Origin: Nocardioides piscis
GTDB taxonomy: Bacteria; Actinomycetota; Actinomycetes; Propionibacteriales; Nocardioidaceae
Length of the DNA stretch: 64,000 nucleotides
Reading direction: 5' to 3'
Assembly: GCF_011300215.1 (NCBI RefSeq)
Contig: NZ_CP049866.1
Coordinates: forward strand, 3,039,001 to 3,103,000
Below the pieces are notes generated by a model. That model did no database searches. It had not been told where the DNA came from and saw only the letters and a list, made by a program, of their open reading frames with translations. The position numbers and the translations under genes were made by a program. This document shows, in pieces, positions 1-12,904 of this stretch (the first letter of the stretch is position 1; each line of letters opens with the position of its first letter).

Positions 1-639
1 CCGGGGAGCCGCGACGAGGTTGTCGCGCAGCCCGTCACGGGCGAGCTGGACGGTGTCGGTGGCCGGCTGCTCCTCGTCCGCCGGAAGGACAGGCTTGTCG
101 GGGGTATGGCGCCGGGTCGCGGACTGGAGCAGTGAGAGCAGCTGCACCGTGCCCGCGCTGTCGGCGAGCGCGTGGTGGATCTTCAGGACGTAGGCCGCGC
201 CCCCGCCGTCGAGCCCGGTGAGCAGCATCCCCTCCCAGAGCGGGCGCGACCGGTCGAACGGGCGCAGGGCGACCTGTCGGGCGACCTCGAGGACGTCGTC
301 CATCGAGCCGCTGCCCCCGACCGGGCGACGACGGAGGTGGTAGTCGAGGGCGAAGTGGTGGTCGTCCACCCACACTGGCGACGTGGTCGGGACGGCCGGG
401 TCCAGGACCCGCTGTCGGAGGCGACGGACCAGTGACGTCCCCCACTCGTGAGCCTCACGGAACCGTTCCCAGTCGGGTTCGCGGTCGAGCATGATCACCG
501 TGCACGACGTGCCGGACCGGGAAGGGTGGCGCTCGGAGCGCCACGTCATCGTCTCCAGCGGGTCGAGGGCCGGCCGACGCGACCAAGCGGCGGCAGCTGT
601 CCAGCGCTCGAGGTCGGTGGCCTGCTGGTCGTCCGTCAT
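1..639 (-). CDS. Wax ester synthase/diacylglycerol acyltransferase (WS/DGAT), cut by the window edge
   Basis: N-terminal 213 codons of a bacterial WS/DGAT, the enzyme that transfers an acyl group from acyl-CoA to diacylglycerol or a long-chain alcohol to make storage triacylglycerol or wax. The start is ATG at 639, overlapping the TGA of the preceding gene as ATGA, so translation is coupled. Seen: RPLW at residues 132-135 (family PLW motif) and the catalytic HHxxxD at 155-160 (HHALAD). The residue after the Asp is Ser, where the family normally has Gly. The frame is open to base 1, so about half of a typical 450-500 residue member lies outside the window. It is the last visible gene of a three-gene lipid operon. 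Confidence 0.85.
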   Translation of the reverse strand, partial: MTDDQQATDLERWTAAAAWSRRPALDPLETMTWRSERHPSRSGTSCTVIMLDREPDWERFREAHEWGTSLVRRLRQRVLDPAVPTTSPVWVDDHHFALDYHLRRRPVGGSGSMDDVLEVARQVALRPFDRSRPLWEGMLLTGLDGGGAAYVLKIHHALADSAGTVQLLSLLQSATRRHTPDKPVLPADEEQPATDTVQLARDGLRDNLVAAPR

Positions 640-2084
640 CCGGCGTCCTCCTCCGGCCAGTTGGCCAGCGTCTCGGCGAAGCGGGAATGCAGGGCCGCGA
701 CCTTGTCGTTCATGTTGTCCGCGGTCCAGTCGGTCTCGGGCTCCAGCACGCACACGTCGACGACGCCGGGGTGGACGACCTTGGAACGGCGCCACATCAG
801 CTCACCGGTGTTGCGCAGCACCACCGGGACGATCGGGACCCCGCACTGGACGGCGAGGTGGAAGGCACCCTTGCGGAACGGGCCGAGGACCGGGGTCACG
901 GAGCGGGTCCCCTCGGGGAAGATCAGCAGCGACGTGCCTCCCCGGATCCGTTCCACCAGCGCGTCGAGCGCTGCGCGCGCCTGGGCGGAGTCGGAGCGGT
1001 CGACGAAGGCCGGGGCGATCAGCACCGACCCCAGCATCGCGCGAGGATCGAATCGTGCCTCCTTCTTGGCGACCACCGTGAAGTCCTCCTTGAGGAGGGA
1101 GCCCATGACCAGCACGTCGAGGGCGCTCTGGTGGTTGACGACGAACACCGCCGGCCGGTGCGACCAGAGGTGGTCAGCGTTGAGGACGGCGAGCTCGACG
1201 CCGGTGAGCGTCAGCGCGAGCGTGCTGCCCAGGCTGATCGCGGTGTTGCGTCCGCGCCGTCCGTCGCGGGTGAGCAACCCGACGGCGAGGCCGGCGCCGG
1301 CGCCGGTGTTCATCGCGCCGAGCGCCGCCACCGTCCGGCCGAGGGCAGCCAGCGAGGGCGTGAGCGGGTCGCGGAGGTCCAGGACCGTCCACCCCAGTCG
1401 CTGGGCAGCCACCCGGAGCCCACGGTGGGGGTTGAGCGCGACCGGGTGCCCGACGCTGGAGAGGAACGCCACGTCCTCATAGCCGTTGCCGTAGGCGTAC
1501 GAATCCTCCAGGGAAACGTCGTGCTCCTTGGCGAAGGCACGGGTCCCGGACGCCTTGTGCCGACCCCACAGCATGGCACCGACCGGCCGTCCGGTGAGCA
1601 CCCCGTCCTCGACCTCGAGCCGGGTGCAGACGAGGTGCTCGATGCCGAGGTCGCGCGCGACAGGCGCGATCTGGTAGCTCGTCGCTGCTGATGCCACAGC
1701 CACGGTGTGACCCATGCGTTGGTGGGCCCGGACGAGAGCGCGCGCCTCGGCGCGGATCGTCCCGGCGATCTTCTGCAGGAAGAGGCGTTCCCCGAGGTCG
1801 GCGAACGTCTCCTCGCTGACGCCGCGCAGGGCAGCGAACGCCACGTCCGCGACCCGGGTGGGATCCCCGCCGAGCACCTCGCCGTCCACCGCCGTGATGA
1901 CGGTCCGCACGAACTCACCCGCCGACACCTCGCCCTTGCGCAGCCGGTCGCCGTAGAAGGTCGCTGCGGTGTAGCCCGCGACCAGGGTGCCGTCGAGATC
2001 GAAGAACGCTCCGACCTGCGGCCCGCTCGGACCGGCCTCGATCGCCTCCACGGCTGCCTGGACAGCCGGTGAGAGTCCACTCAC
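636..2084 (-). CDS. HAD-IB phosphatase / 1-acylglycerol-3-phosphate acyltransferase fusion (HAD-PlsC)
   Basis: A 482-residue two-domain protein. The N-terminal half is a HAD subclass IB phosphatase with the nucleophile motif DLDGT at residues 29-33. The C-terminal third is a PlsC acyltransferase with the catalytic H-x4-D (NHQSALD, H318/D323) and the substrate-binding FPEGTRS at 389-395. PlsC acylates lysophosphatidate to phosphatidate. The HAD domain could remove the phosphate to give diacylglycerol, but its substrate is inference. The start chosen is GTG at 2084, which overlaps the TGA of the upstream PlsB-like gene as GTGA; the frame stays open further upstream, but that part reads as non-coding and lies inside plsB. 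The product is ideally placed to feed the downstream WS/DGAT. Confidence 0.88.
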   Translation of the reverse strand: MSGLSPAVQAAVEAIEAGPSGPQVGAFFDLDGTLVAGYTAATFYGDRLRKGEVSAGEFVRTVITAVDGEVLGGDPTRVADVAFAALRGVSEETFADLGERLFLQKIAGTIRAEARALVRAHQRMGHTVAVASAATSYQIAPVARDLGIEHLVCTRLEVEDGVLTGRPVGAMLWGRHKASGTRAFAKEHDVSLEDSYAYGNGYEDVAFLSSVGHPVALNPHRGLRVAAQRLGWTVLDLRDPLTPSLAALGRTVAALGAMNTGAGAGLAVGLLTRDGRRGRNTAISLGSTLALTLTGVELAVLNADHLWSHRPAVFVVNHQSALDVLVMGSLLKEDFTVVAKKEARFDPRAMLGSVLIAPAFVDRSDSAQARAALDALVERIRGGTSLLIFPEGTRSVTPVLGPFRKGAFHLAVQCGVPIVPVVLRNTGELMWRRSKVVHPGVVDVCVLEPETDWTADNMNDKVAALHSRFAETLANWPEEDAG

Positions 2085-3967
2085 CTGAGGGCACCGAGAA
2101 CGCCGGTGACAGGGACGTCGGTGCGGGTGCCCGTCGCGAGCGAGGCGATCACGTCCAACCGGCGCAGCGAGTCCTGGATCTCGACCAGGAACGCCTCGCG
2201 GCGCGTGGCCAGCTCGGGGCCTGCCTCGAGCAGACCACGGTGCCGCGCCAGCGCCAGCGCAGTGCGGAAGAGCTCGAGGGAGACGGACTCGGCGGAGGCG
2301 ACCTTGTGCTGGAGCTGCCACTGCCGGCCCACTGCCAGGGCATCGGCGAGCAGCGCCTCCTCGTCGACCTCGGCGTCTCCCTGCTCGGCGAGCCGGTGAG
2401 CCACGACGAGGTAGGCGTCCAGGAACGGGCGCAGCACGAGGTGCGCGAGGTGCGGTCGAGCCTGGCGCAGCAGCTCACCGGCCTGCTCGGGCGTGGGGTC
2501 GAGCAGGTCCTCACCGGCCAGGATGCGAAGCTCGGTGCGGAGGTCCTCCTCGAACCGCACCCGGCCGGGGAAGAAGAACTCGAACTTGAGCAGGTCGCGG
2601 ATCCGCTTGGCCTCGTCCCAGCCCACCTCGGCAGCACCGCCGGCCGGCAGCGTGGCGTCCGGTCTGAGCTCCGCCATGGTGAGCAGGGCGAGCTCGCCGA
2701 TCGCCCGGTCGACGAGCATGTGGATGACTGTGTTGCGATAGAACGCCGCCACGAGGTGCTGGTCCTCCAGGATGCTCCACACCGGTTCGGTGCCCCCTTC
2801 GTACTGGCTGAGGACCCCGCTGCTCGAGAGCTCCTGCAGCGCTCGCCGGACGGTGGCCCGGTCCTGGAGGTTGGCGCCACCGGCCACCGGCCACTCCCGC
2901 TCACCGATGTAGCGAGCCAGAGGCTCCACGGTGTCCAGGACCTCGTCGAGGGTGAGCGCCCGGTCCGCGCCGAGGAGCGCCAGGGACACGATCGCCGTCA
3001 CGGTGACCGGGGTCGCGCGGTTGAGCCGGTGGGAGATGTCGAGCGCGATCCGCTCGATCGCTTGGTGGGACGTCAGCCCGTCACCGTGGAGCTCGTCGAG
3101 GCGCTCGCGGAGCGAGAAGGGCTCGCCGACGGTGAGATAGGCGCGGCCCATCCGCGTGCGCTGCAGACGGGCGAACCGCACCACGAACCTGAGGTCCTCC
3201 GGTCGCTTCCGGGCTCCGCGCGCCTCGGCCGTCATGCCTGACACCTCGTGCAGCTGGTCGTAGACGATCGAGATCGGCACCACCTGGGTGTCGGGTGAGC
3301 CCGGCCCTTCCACGGCGTCGACGAGGTACTTCAGGATGCCGTGGACCGGTGGCCGGAGCTTCCCGGTGCGGGTGCGGCCACCCTCGATCGACCAGGCGAG
3401 GTTGCGGCGGTTCCTCACGAGCTGCCGGATGTAGCAGCGGAGGGTGAGGCGGTAGACCGGGAGGTCGGTGGTCGCCCGGCGGATGAAGATGATCCCCGTC
3501 CTGCTGACCACGGCCCCCAGCACCGGGAGGTTGAGGTTGGCGCCGCCGAAGGTGAAGGTGGGGCTGAACCGGCGGGCTCCCAGGACGTTGGGGATCGCCA
3601 TGCCGTCGAGGTAGGACCGGTGGCTGAACGCGATGCCGAGGCTGTGCTGGCTGTCGAGCCTGCGGAGCCGCTGGATCTGTTCCTCGTCGACCACGATGTC
3701 GTAGGCGCGCATGAACCAGGAGCCGACCTTGGCCCACTGCTCGGTCATCCGGTCCCCGTGGTGGGCGGCCATCTCGTGGAGGTAGGCCCTGGCCTCCGCC
3801 CGGGCTGAATCGGCGTCGGTCCCCTGCGCACGTGCCACCTCCGCGAGCTCCCGCTCGAAGGCGGCGTCGTCGAGGAGCTCCACGGCTTCGCGGGGCAGGC
3901 TGTTGCCGGGCCGCACGCGCTCCACGGCCTTGGCCACGACGTCGCGGGTTCGACGCATCGCGATCAC
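2081..3967 (-). CDS. plsB: Glycerol-3-phosphate 1-O-acyltransferase (PlsB-like)
   Basis: A 628-residue acyltransferase that esterifies glycerol-3-phosphate at position 1, the first step of phospholipid and triacylglycerol synthesis. Seen: catalytic HRSYLD at residues 116-121 (H-x4-D) and EGGRTRTGK at 195-203, which is the PlsB version of the EGxRS substrate motif. The C-terminal half is a long helical region, as in PlsB rather than PlsY. Start is GTG at 3967, with ATG at 3958 as an alternative. First gene of the operon plsB / HAD-PlsC / WS-DGAT. The 151-base upstream gap is shared with a divergent phosphatase; a TATGTT that could be its -10 lies near base 4030. Confidence 0.88.
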   Translation of the reverse strand: MIAMRRTRDVVAKAVERVRPGNSLPREAVELLDDAAFERELAEVARAQGTDADSARAEARAYLHEMAAHHGDRMTEQWAKVGSWFMRAYDIVVDEEQIQRLRRLDSQHSLGIAFSHRSYLDGMAIPNVLGARRFSPTFTFGGANLNLPVLGAVVSRTGIIFIRRATTDLPVYRLTLRCYIRQLVRNRRNLAWSIEGGRTRTGKLRPPVHGILKYLVDAVEGPGSPDTQVVPISIVYDQLHEVSGMTAEARGARKRPEDLRFVVRFARLQRTRMGRAYLTVGEPFSLRERLDELHGDGLTSHQAIERIALDISHRLNRATPVTVTAIVSLALLGADRALTLDEVLDTVEPLARYIGEREWPVAGGANLQDRATVRRALQELSSSGVLSQYEGGTEPVWSILEDQHLVAAFYRNTVIHMLVDRAIGELALLTMAELRPDATLPAGGAAEVGWDEAKRIRDLLKFEFFFPGRVRFEEDLRTELRILAGEDLLDPTPEQAGELLRQARPHLAHLVLRPFLDAYLVVAHRLAEQGDAEVDEEALLADALAVGRQWQLQHKVASAESVSLELFRTALALARHRGLLEAGPELATRREAFLVEIQDSLRRLDVIASLATGTRTDVPVTGVLGALR

Positions 3968-4105
3968 CGGGTCTCTCTCTGCGTCGTGATGGCGACCGAC
4001 ACCCGCCGGTGCCGGGTCATGACGGGAACATACATGCAGGTGCGCGGTTGCGGAGGGCCGAAAGCGCGGCGACCCTCAACTTCTCGACTTCGGCCGAGCT
4101 GACCC

Positions 4106-4111
4106 TAGGCT
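4106..4111 (+). promoter_or_regulatory. -10 element (TAGGCT), leaderless promoter
   Basis: TAGGCT lies 7 bases before the ATG at 4119. No ribosome binding site fits between, so the mRNA probably starts at or next to the start codon. Confidence 0.5.
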
Positions 4112-4118
4112 TCGCACC

Positions 4119-4796
4119 ATGCGCTTGTTCCTGCTCCGCCACGGCCAGACCCACGCCAACGTCTCGGGTGAGCTCGACACCGGCGTCCCGGGGCTGGAGC
4201 TCACCGATCTCGGCCACCAGCAGGCGGCTGCCGCGGCCAGGGCCCTCACCGACGCCGGCATCACCGCCATCGGCGTCTCGAGCCTGACGCGCACACACCA
4301 GACCGCCCGCCCGCTGGCGGAACAACTCGCCCTCGATCCGAGCCGCCACGACGGGCTTCGCGAGATCACGGCCGGCGACTTCGAGATGCGCAACGACCAC
4401 GACGCCATCCACGGGTTCCTCGAGACCATCGGCGCCTGGCTCGAGGACGACCTCGAGCGGCGGATGCCGGGTGGCGAGACCGGCCTGGAGTTCTTGGCGC
4501 GGTATGACGATGCCATCGCCCGCCTCTGCAGCGCCTCCCCGAGGCCGCGCTGGTCGTCTCTCACGGCGCCGCGATCCGGACGTGGGTGAGCCATCGCGCC
4601 ACCGGCGACCACGCTCCCGCCCACGAGGGGCTGCACAACACCGGCTGCGTCACCCTCGACGGCGACCCGGTGGGGGTTGGCGCATCGTGGACTGGCAGCG
4701 CGAGCCGATCGGCGGCGCCTGGCTCGACGACCTCACCGCCTCCGACCCGACCGGTGAGGACCTCGACCCCGATGAGACCGACGACCCGGAGACTGA

Positions 4797-4815
<19 letters not shown>
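4119..4815 (+). CDS. Histidine phosphatase family protein (phosphoglycerate mutase-like), frame broken twice
   Basis: Member of the histidine phosphatase superfamily. The phosphohistidine motif LLRHGQT is at residues 5-11, and the second catalytic His sits in VVSHGAA, which is only readable after a frame change. The frame is lost at the C-run 4537-4540 and again at the G-run 4672-4676. Adding one base to each run restores one continuous protein of about 232 residues that ends at the TAG 4813-4815 with an acidic tail. Both lesions are single-base homopolymer deletions, so a sequencing error is likelier than a true pseudogene. As printed, the first frame stops at 4589. The 3' end overlaps metH on the opposite strand by 19 bases. 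The physiological substrate cannot be told. Confidence 0.8.
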
Positions 4816-8564
<3,749 letters not shown>

Positions 8565-8593
8565 GGCTGGGCTCCTCGTGGGACGGTGCAGTC

Positions 8594-8599
8594 AGCCTA
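8594..8599 (-). promoter_or_regulatory. -10 element (TAGGCT) of metH
   Basis: TAGGCT on the minus strand, 29 bases before the metH ATG. Unlike the leaderless promoters of this window, there is room for a short leader with a GAGGAG ribosome binding site. Confidence 0.4.
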
Positions 8600-8710
8600 G
8601 GAACCGGCGTCCAACTGCTGGACACCCTTTCCACGGGCTGGACAGGTGCCACCGATGGTTCCACCGCGCCGGGGTGGGCGCGAAATCGACGCGGATCGGG
8701 GAGCGGGTCC

Positions 8711-8716
8711 TAGGCT
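8711..8716 (+). promoter_or_regulatory. -10 element (TAGGCT), leaderless promoter
   Basis: TAGGCT lies 6 bases before the GTG at 8723 and supports that start codon. Confidence 0.5.
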
Positions 8717-8722
8717 GGAGAG

Positions 8723-9568
8723 GTGATCGACTTCGACGCCGTGCCTGACCTCGTCTCCCCCGTGGTGATCGCCGCGTTCGAGGGCTGGAACGACGCCGCC
8801 GACGCGGCCTCGGGAGTCGTCGACCACCTGATGGACGTATGGCGAGCGCGGGTCGTCGGCGCCATCGACCCGGAGGAGTTCTATGACTTCCAGGTCAACC
8901 GCCCGATCGTGGGCACCGACGACAACGGGCACCGCCGGCTCTCCTGGCCCACCACCCGCATCGCCATCGCGTCGCCGCCCGACCTCGACCGGGACGTGAT
9001 CCTGATCCGCGGCATCGAGCCCAACATGCGCTGGCGCCAGTTCTGTGCCGAGCTGCTGGCCGCCTGCGACGAGCTCGGCAGCGAGCTCGTCATCACCATG
9101 GGCGCCCTGCTCGCCGACTCCCCCCACACCCGACCGATCCCGGTGACCGGCACCGCGACCGAGCCGGACCTCGTCGACCGGCTCAAGCTCGAGCAGTCCA
9201 CCTACGAAGGTCCGACGGGCATCGTGGGGGTCTTCCAGGACGCGTGCGCCCAGCTGGACATCCCGGCCGTCTCCTACTGGGCCGCGGTCCCCCACTACGT
9301 CGCGCAGCCGCCGTGCCCCAAGGCGACCCTGGCGCTGGTGGGCCAGCTGGAGGACCTGCTCGACTGCTCGATCCCGCTCGGTGACCTTCCCGAGGATGCC
9401 CGCGCGTGGGAACGCGGTGTCGACGAGCTCGCGGACGAGGACGAGGACATCGCGGACTACGTCCGTTCGCTCGAGGAGTCGCGCGACACCGCCGACCTCC
9501 CCGAGGCGAGTGGCGAGGCGATCGCGCGGGAGTTCGAGCGCTACCTCAAGCGGCGCACCGAGGACTGA
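8723..9568 (+). CDS. PAC2 family protein
   Basis: A 281-residue soluble protein of the PAC2 (proteasome assembly chaperone 2) family, common in actinomycetes. The family fold resembles nucleoside phosphorylases. Seen: the opening VVIAAFEGWNDAADAAS, a conserved HTRP in the middle (LLADSPHTRPIPVTG), and an acidic helical C-terminus. In actinomycetes these proteins are often listed near proteasome or mycothiol genes, and here mshC follows convergently with one base between stops. A chaperone role is inferred from the family only. The GTG start is supported by a TAGGCT 6 bases upstream. Confidence 0.85.
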   Translation: MIDFDAVPDLVSPVVIAAFEGWNDAADAASGVVDHLMDVWRARVVGAIDPEEFYDFQVNRPIVGTDDNGHRRLSWPTTRIAIASPPDLDRDVILIRGIEPNMRWRQFCAELLAACDELGSELVITMGALLADSPHTRPIPVTGTATEPDLVDRLKLEQSTYEGPTGIVGVFQDACAQLDIPAVSYWAAVPHYVAQPPCPKATLALVGQLEDLLDCSIPLGDLPEDARAWERGVDELADEDEDIADYVRSLEESRDTADLPEASGEAIAREFERYLKRRTED

Positions 9569-9569
9569 C

Positions 9570-10814
9570 TCAGAGCGCCAGCCCGAGGGCGGCGTCCAGC
9601 ACGGGGAGCAGGGCCGCGGAAGCGTCCGGGTCGCTGGTGTCGGCCAGACCGTGCTCGGTGTCCCCGAGCGTCGCTGCCACCCACTCGTCCACGGCAGCCA
9701 GCGCCCTCGGGGCGTCGAGGTCGGCGGCGAGTGCGGCCAGCACCGCCTCGATGACGGGCGCCGCGGGCGCGCCTGCCCCCAGGGACAGTGCCTTGCGCCA
9801 CTGTCCGACCGCGTCGACCGCGTCCCACAGCTGGTCGTCGGTCCACTCCCAGTCGGAGCGGTAGTGGTGGCGCAGCAGGACGAACCTGATCGCCATCGGG
9901 TCGACGTCGCTGTTGCGCAGGGCCGAGACGAAGACGAGGTTGCCCTTCGACTTCGACATCTTCTCCCCGTCATAGGCGACCATCCCGGCGTGGGCGTAGG
10001 CAGCGGCGAACCTGTGGTCGGGAGAGGCGACCTGGGACTCGCCCGCGCACATCTCGTGGTGCGGGAAGACGAGGTCGCTGCCGCCGCCCTGGACGTCGAA
10101 CCGGTGGCCGAGGTGCTCGAGCGCGATCGCGGCGCACTCGACGTGCCATCCGGGGCGTCCCGGCCCGAAGGGGCTGTCCCAGGAGGGCTCCCCCTCGCGC
10201 TTGCCGCGCCACACGACGCAGTCGAGCGGGTCCCGCTTGCCGGCGCGGTCGGGATCGCCGCCGCGTTCGCCGAAGACACGCAGCATCTCGTCGCGCGACC
10301 AGCCTGAGACTTCGCCGAACGCCGGGTCGGCGGTGACGGAGAAGTAGAGGTCGGTGTCGACCTGGTAGATCGCGCCGGCGTCCTGCAGCCGGACGATCAG
10401 GTCGATGGCCAAGGGGATCGACTCGACGGCACCGATGTAGTGGTCGGGAGGAAGGATCCTCAGCGCCGTCATGTCCTGCCGGAACAGCTCGGTCTCGCGC
10501 TCGGCCAGCTCGACCCAGTCGACCTTGACCTTGTCGGCGCGCTCCAGCAGGGGGTCGTCGACGTCGGTGACGTTCTGGACGTAGGTGACTGCGTGCCCCG
10601 CGCTGCGCCAGGCTCGGTTGAGGAGGTCGAAGGCGAGGTAGGTCGCGGCGTGCCCCATGTGGGTCGCGTCGTAGGGCGTGATGCCGCAGACGTAGAGCCG
10701 CGCCGGACCCTCGGGGCTCGTCTCGACCAGGCGGCCGGTGGGCGTGTCGAAGACGCGGACAGCGGGACCGGGGCTGGTCAGTTCGGGGACGACGGGAGAT
10801 GACCAGGCACGCAT
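9570..10814 (-). CDS. mshC: Cysteine:1D-myo-inositol 2-amino-2-deoxy-glucopyranoside ligase (mycothiol synthesis)
   Basis: A 414-residue MshC, which uses ATP to join cysteine to GlcN-inositol in the third step of mycothiol synthesis. It is a cysteinyl-tRNA synthetase paralogue: zinc residues C43, C227 and H252 (YVCGITP, HVEC, PHHE), the HIGH-like HMGH at 52-55 and KMSKS at 285-289 are intact, and the protein ends before the anticodon-binding domain of true CysRS. The start is ATG at 10814, 7 bases after a minus-strand TAGGCT at 10827-10822; an open stretch further upstream is not conserved-looking. It heads toward the PAC2 gene and follows the SCO1664-like, DUF3090 and phosphatase genes, a gene order common in actinomycetes. 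Confidence 0.93.
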   Translation of the reverse strand: MRAWSSPVVPELTSPGPAVRVFDTPTGRLVETSPEGPARLYVCGITPYDATHMGHAATYLAFDLLNRAWRSAGHAVTYVQNVTDVDDPLLERADKVKVDWVELAERETELFRQDMTALRILPPDHYIGAVESIPLAIDLIVRLQDAGAIYQVDTDLYFSVTADPAFGEVSGWSRDEMLRVFGERGGDPDRAGKRDPLDCVVWRGKREGEPSWDSPFGPGRPGWHVECAAIALEHLGHRFDVQGGGSDLVFPHHEMCAGESQVASPDHRFAAAYAHAGMVAYDGEKMSKSKGNLVFVSALRNSDVDPMAIRFVLLRHHYRSDWEWTDDQLWDAVDAVGQWRKALSLGAGAPAAPVIEAVLAALAADLDAPRALAAVDEWVAATLGDTEHGLADTSDPDASAALLPVLDAALGLAL

Positions 10815-10821
10815 GCCCGGC

Positions 10822-10827
10822 AGCCTA
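10822..10827 (-). promoter_or_regulatory. -10 element (TAGGCT) of mshC, leaderless promoter
   Basis: Minus-strand TAGGCT 7 bases before the mshC ATG at 10814. It indicates that mshC has its own start in addition to any read-through from the genes upstream. Confidence 0.5.
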
Positions 10828-10833
10828 TCCGCC

Positions 10834-11592
10834 CTAGAACGGCGGCCAGGGGATGACCGGCCACTCGTCGCGAGGCTCCGGGAGGACACCGGCCTCGAGC
10901 AGCCCCTCGCAGCGGCGGGCCAGGGCGTCCACCTCGCGCCGGTTCACGTGCTCGCGCAGCCGCTCGCCGAGCTCGCCGAGGGTCAGGTCGAGCACGCGCC
11001 GTACGGCGGCGGCCTCCTCCGGGGCCAGCGGGTCCCCCATCCAGCCCCAGAGCACCGTGCGCAGCTTGTGCTCGACGTGGAAGCTGACTCCGTGGTCGAC
11101 GCCGTAGCGGTGCCCGTCGGCCATGGCCAGCACGTGGCCGCCCTTGCGGTCGGCGTTGTTGACGACCACGTCGAACACGCACATGCGCCGCAGCGCGGCA
11201 GTGTCCTCGTGGACGAGCGAGACCGCGCGGTCGTGGGCGTCCACGCCGTCGAAGACGTGCAGGAACCCCTCGGGCGGGCGATCCGCCGGCACGATCCGCA
11301 CGGCCGCCTGGTCCGGCTCGGGTTCCTGCCAGACCTGGACCATCCCCGGCCCGTGCGGACCGTCGCGCAGGATCGTGCGCGGCACGACGTCCCAGCCCAG
11401 TGCTTCGCTGACCAGGTAGGCGGCCAGCTCGCGGCCGGCGAGGGTCCCGTCGGGGAAGTCCCACAGCGGGCGCTCCCCGGCGACCGGCTTGTAGACCACC
11501 CGACAGCCGTCGATCTCACCGACGAAGGTGGCGTTGGAGGCGGGCATGACCCGGCCGTGCAGCGTCAGGTCGCCGACGAGGTGGTCGGGCAT
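10834..11592 (-). CDS. SCO1664 family protein (kinase-like fold)
   Basis: A 252-residue protein of the actinobacterial SCO1664 family. Seen: [16 protein letters not shown] (a candidate phosphate-anchoring Lys) and [13 protein letters not shown] followed by [10 protein letters not shown], the N-D and D-H-G arrangement found in phosphatidylinositol-kinase-like and HipA-like proteins. This suggests a nucleotide-binding kinase-like fold; substrate unknown. The start is ATG at 11592, two bases after the stop of the DUF3090 gene, so the two are surely co-transcribed. It sits upstream of mshC in the usual actinobacterial cluster. Confidence 0.8.
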   Translation of the reverse strand: MPDHLVGDLTLHGRVMPASNATFVGEIDGCRVVYKPVAGERPLWDFPDGTLAGRELAAYLVSEALGWDVVPRTILRDGPHGPGMVQVWQEPEPDQAAVRIVPADRPPEGFLHVFDGVDAHDRAVSLVHEDTAALRRMCVFDVVVNNADRKGGHVLAMADGHRYGVDHGVSFHVEHKLRTVLWGWMGDPLAPEEAAAVRRVLDLTLGELGERLREHVNRREVDALARRCEGLLEAGVLPEPRDEWPVIPWPPF

Positions 11593-11594
11593 CC

Positions 11595-12173
11595 TCAGTG
11601 CGGGTCCCGGCGCCGGAAGCCGTTGGCCCGCACGCACAGGTGTCCGTCGGGATCGATCGGGTTGCCGCAGAACGGGCAGTCAGGGCGACCCGCACCGATG
11701 ACGCTGCGGGCCCGGTCGACGAAGGCCCGAGCACTGCCGGCCGTGAGCTTGACCAGGAAGATCTCGTCCGGGTCCGGCTCCTGGAGATCTTCCTCGAGCT
11801 GGTCCGGGGAGACCACCGCGGCCTCGGTGAAGGGATAGACCTCGATCACGATCCGCTCGGACGCCGGGTCCCACGACAGCGTCATGGTGCCGCCTCGGAA
11901 CTCCTCCTCGATCGGTTGCTCCAGCGGCCCCGTGTCCACCTGGTCGAACGGGGTGACTGCGGGGATGAGGGCGGTGTTGGCCTCGGCGCGCATCACCTCG
12001 TCGAGCAGCTCGTCGACACGCTCGGCGAGCGCCTCGACCTGCTGCTTCTCCAGGGCGACGCTGGTGAGCCGGACCCCGTCGCGGGCCTGCAGGAAGAACG
12101 TGCGGCTGCCGGGCGGACCGACGGTGCCCACCACGAATCGTTCGGGGGGGTCGAAGGAGTGAACCAAGGGCAT
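11595..12173 (-). CDS. DUF3090 domain-containing protein
   Basis: A 192-residue protein of the DUF3090 family. The N-terminal part (PERFVVGTVGPPGSRTFFLQAR) is the family signature, and the C-terminus carries a zinc-ribbon-like CPFCGNPIDPDGHLC. The function is not known; it nearly always travels with the SCO1664-like and MSMEG_4193-like genes, as here. The ATG at 12173 is chosen because TAGGGT stands 7 bases upstream (12186-12181); in-frame codons further upstream lie within the promoter. Confidence 0.85.
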   Translation of the reverse strand: MPLVHSFDPPERFVVGTVGPPGSRTFFLQARDGVRLTSVALEKQQVEALAERVDELLDEVMRAEANTALIPAVTPFDQVDTGPLEQPIEEEFRGGTMTLSWDPASERIVIEVYPFTEAAVVSPDQLEEDLQEPDPDEIFLVKLTAGSARAFVDRARSVIGAGRPDCPFCGNPIDPDGHLCVRANGFRRRDPH

Positions 12174-12180
12174 GTCTCTC

Positions 12181-12186
12181 ACCCTA
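12181..12186 (-). promoter_or_regulatory. -10 element (TAGGGT), leaderless promoter
   Basis: Minus-strand TAGGGT 7 bases before the DUF3090 ATG. It overlaps the last codons and stop (12184-12186) of the preceding phosphatase gene. Confidence 0.5.
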
Positions 12187-12897
12187 GGCGGAGCCCGGTC
12201 CCGAGCCACCGCCCACCGGGGCATCGGTGGACCGCTTGCGGGTCGAGCGCTTCTTGGGCGGCGGCGCGAGCCAGGCCAGGTCGCCGGCGTGGGTGTTGAC
12301 GCCGAGGACGTAGGGCCGCGACTCGGTGAACCGGATGATCGAGATCGAGGCGGGGTCGACGTGGATGCGCTGGAAGAGGTCCAGGTGCGTCCCGAGGGCG
12401 TCGGCGATGATCGACTTGATGACGTCGCCGTGGCTGACGGCGAGCCAGATCGCGCCGTTGCCGTGCTCGGACTCGACCCGGCGATCGTGTCGACGGATGG
12501 CCTCGACGCTTCGATCCTGCATCGCGCGCAGGCCCTCGCCCCCGGGGAAGGTGGCGGCCGAGGGCTGCGACTGGACGGTCTTCCACAGCGGTTCCTTGGC
12601 GAGCTCGACGAGCTTGCGTCCCTGCCAGTCGCCGTAGTCGCACTCGTTCAGCTGCCGGTCGGTCGACAGCCTGACCGGCTGTGCCTGCTGGGCCAGGACC
12701 GACCTGGCGGTCTGCTTGCAGCGCTCCAGGGGGCTCGAGACCGCGGCGGCCAGTGCCACCCCCGCCAACCGCGCGCCGGTCGCGGCGGCCTGCTCGGCGC
12801 CGGCGTCATCGAGCTTGATCCCGGGCAGCCGTCCGGCCAGCACACCGGTGGCGTTGGCCGTGCTGCGACCGTGTCGGACCAGGATCACCGTTGCCAT
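12184..12897 (-). CDS. MSMEG_4193 family histidine phosphatase
   Basis: A 237-residue histidine phosphatase. Seen: VRHGRSTAN at residues 7-15 with the phosphohistidine, the second histidine in WLAVSHGDVIK, and a basic proline/lysine-rich tail (PPPKKRSTRKRS) that is unusual for the superfamily but typical of this actinobacterial subfamily. The substrate is unknown. It opens the cluster that continues with DUF3090, SCO1664-like and mshC. The ATG at 12897 has TAGGGT 7 bases upstream, in a 32-base gap shared with the divergent corA. Confidence 0.85.
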   Translation of the reverse strand: MATVILVRHGRSTANATGVLAGRLPGIKLDDAGAEQAAATGARLAGVALAAAVSSPLERCKQTARSVLAQQAQPVRLSTDRQLNECDYGDWQGRKLVELAKEPLWKTVQSQPSAATFPGGEGLRAMQDRSVEAIRRHDRRVESEHGNGAIWLAVSHGDVIKSIIADALGTHLDLFQRIHVDPASISIIRFTESRPYVLGVNTHAGDLAWLAPPPKKRSTRKRSTDAPVGGGSGPGSA

Positions 12898-12904
12898 GCC
12901 CGCG

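Noticed and set aside
8565..8722. Cobalamin riboswitch before metH
   Set aside because: I looked for the conserved B12-box in this gap and did not find it; the gap is short and fits two ordinary divergent promoters.
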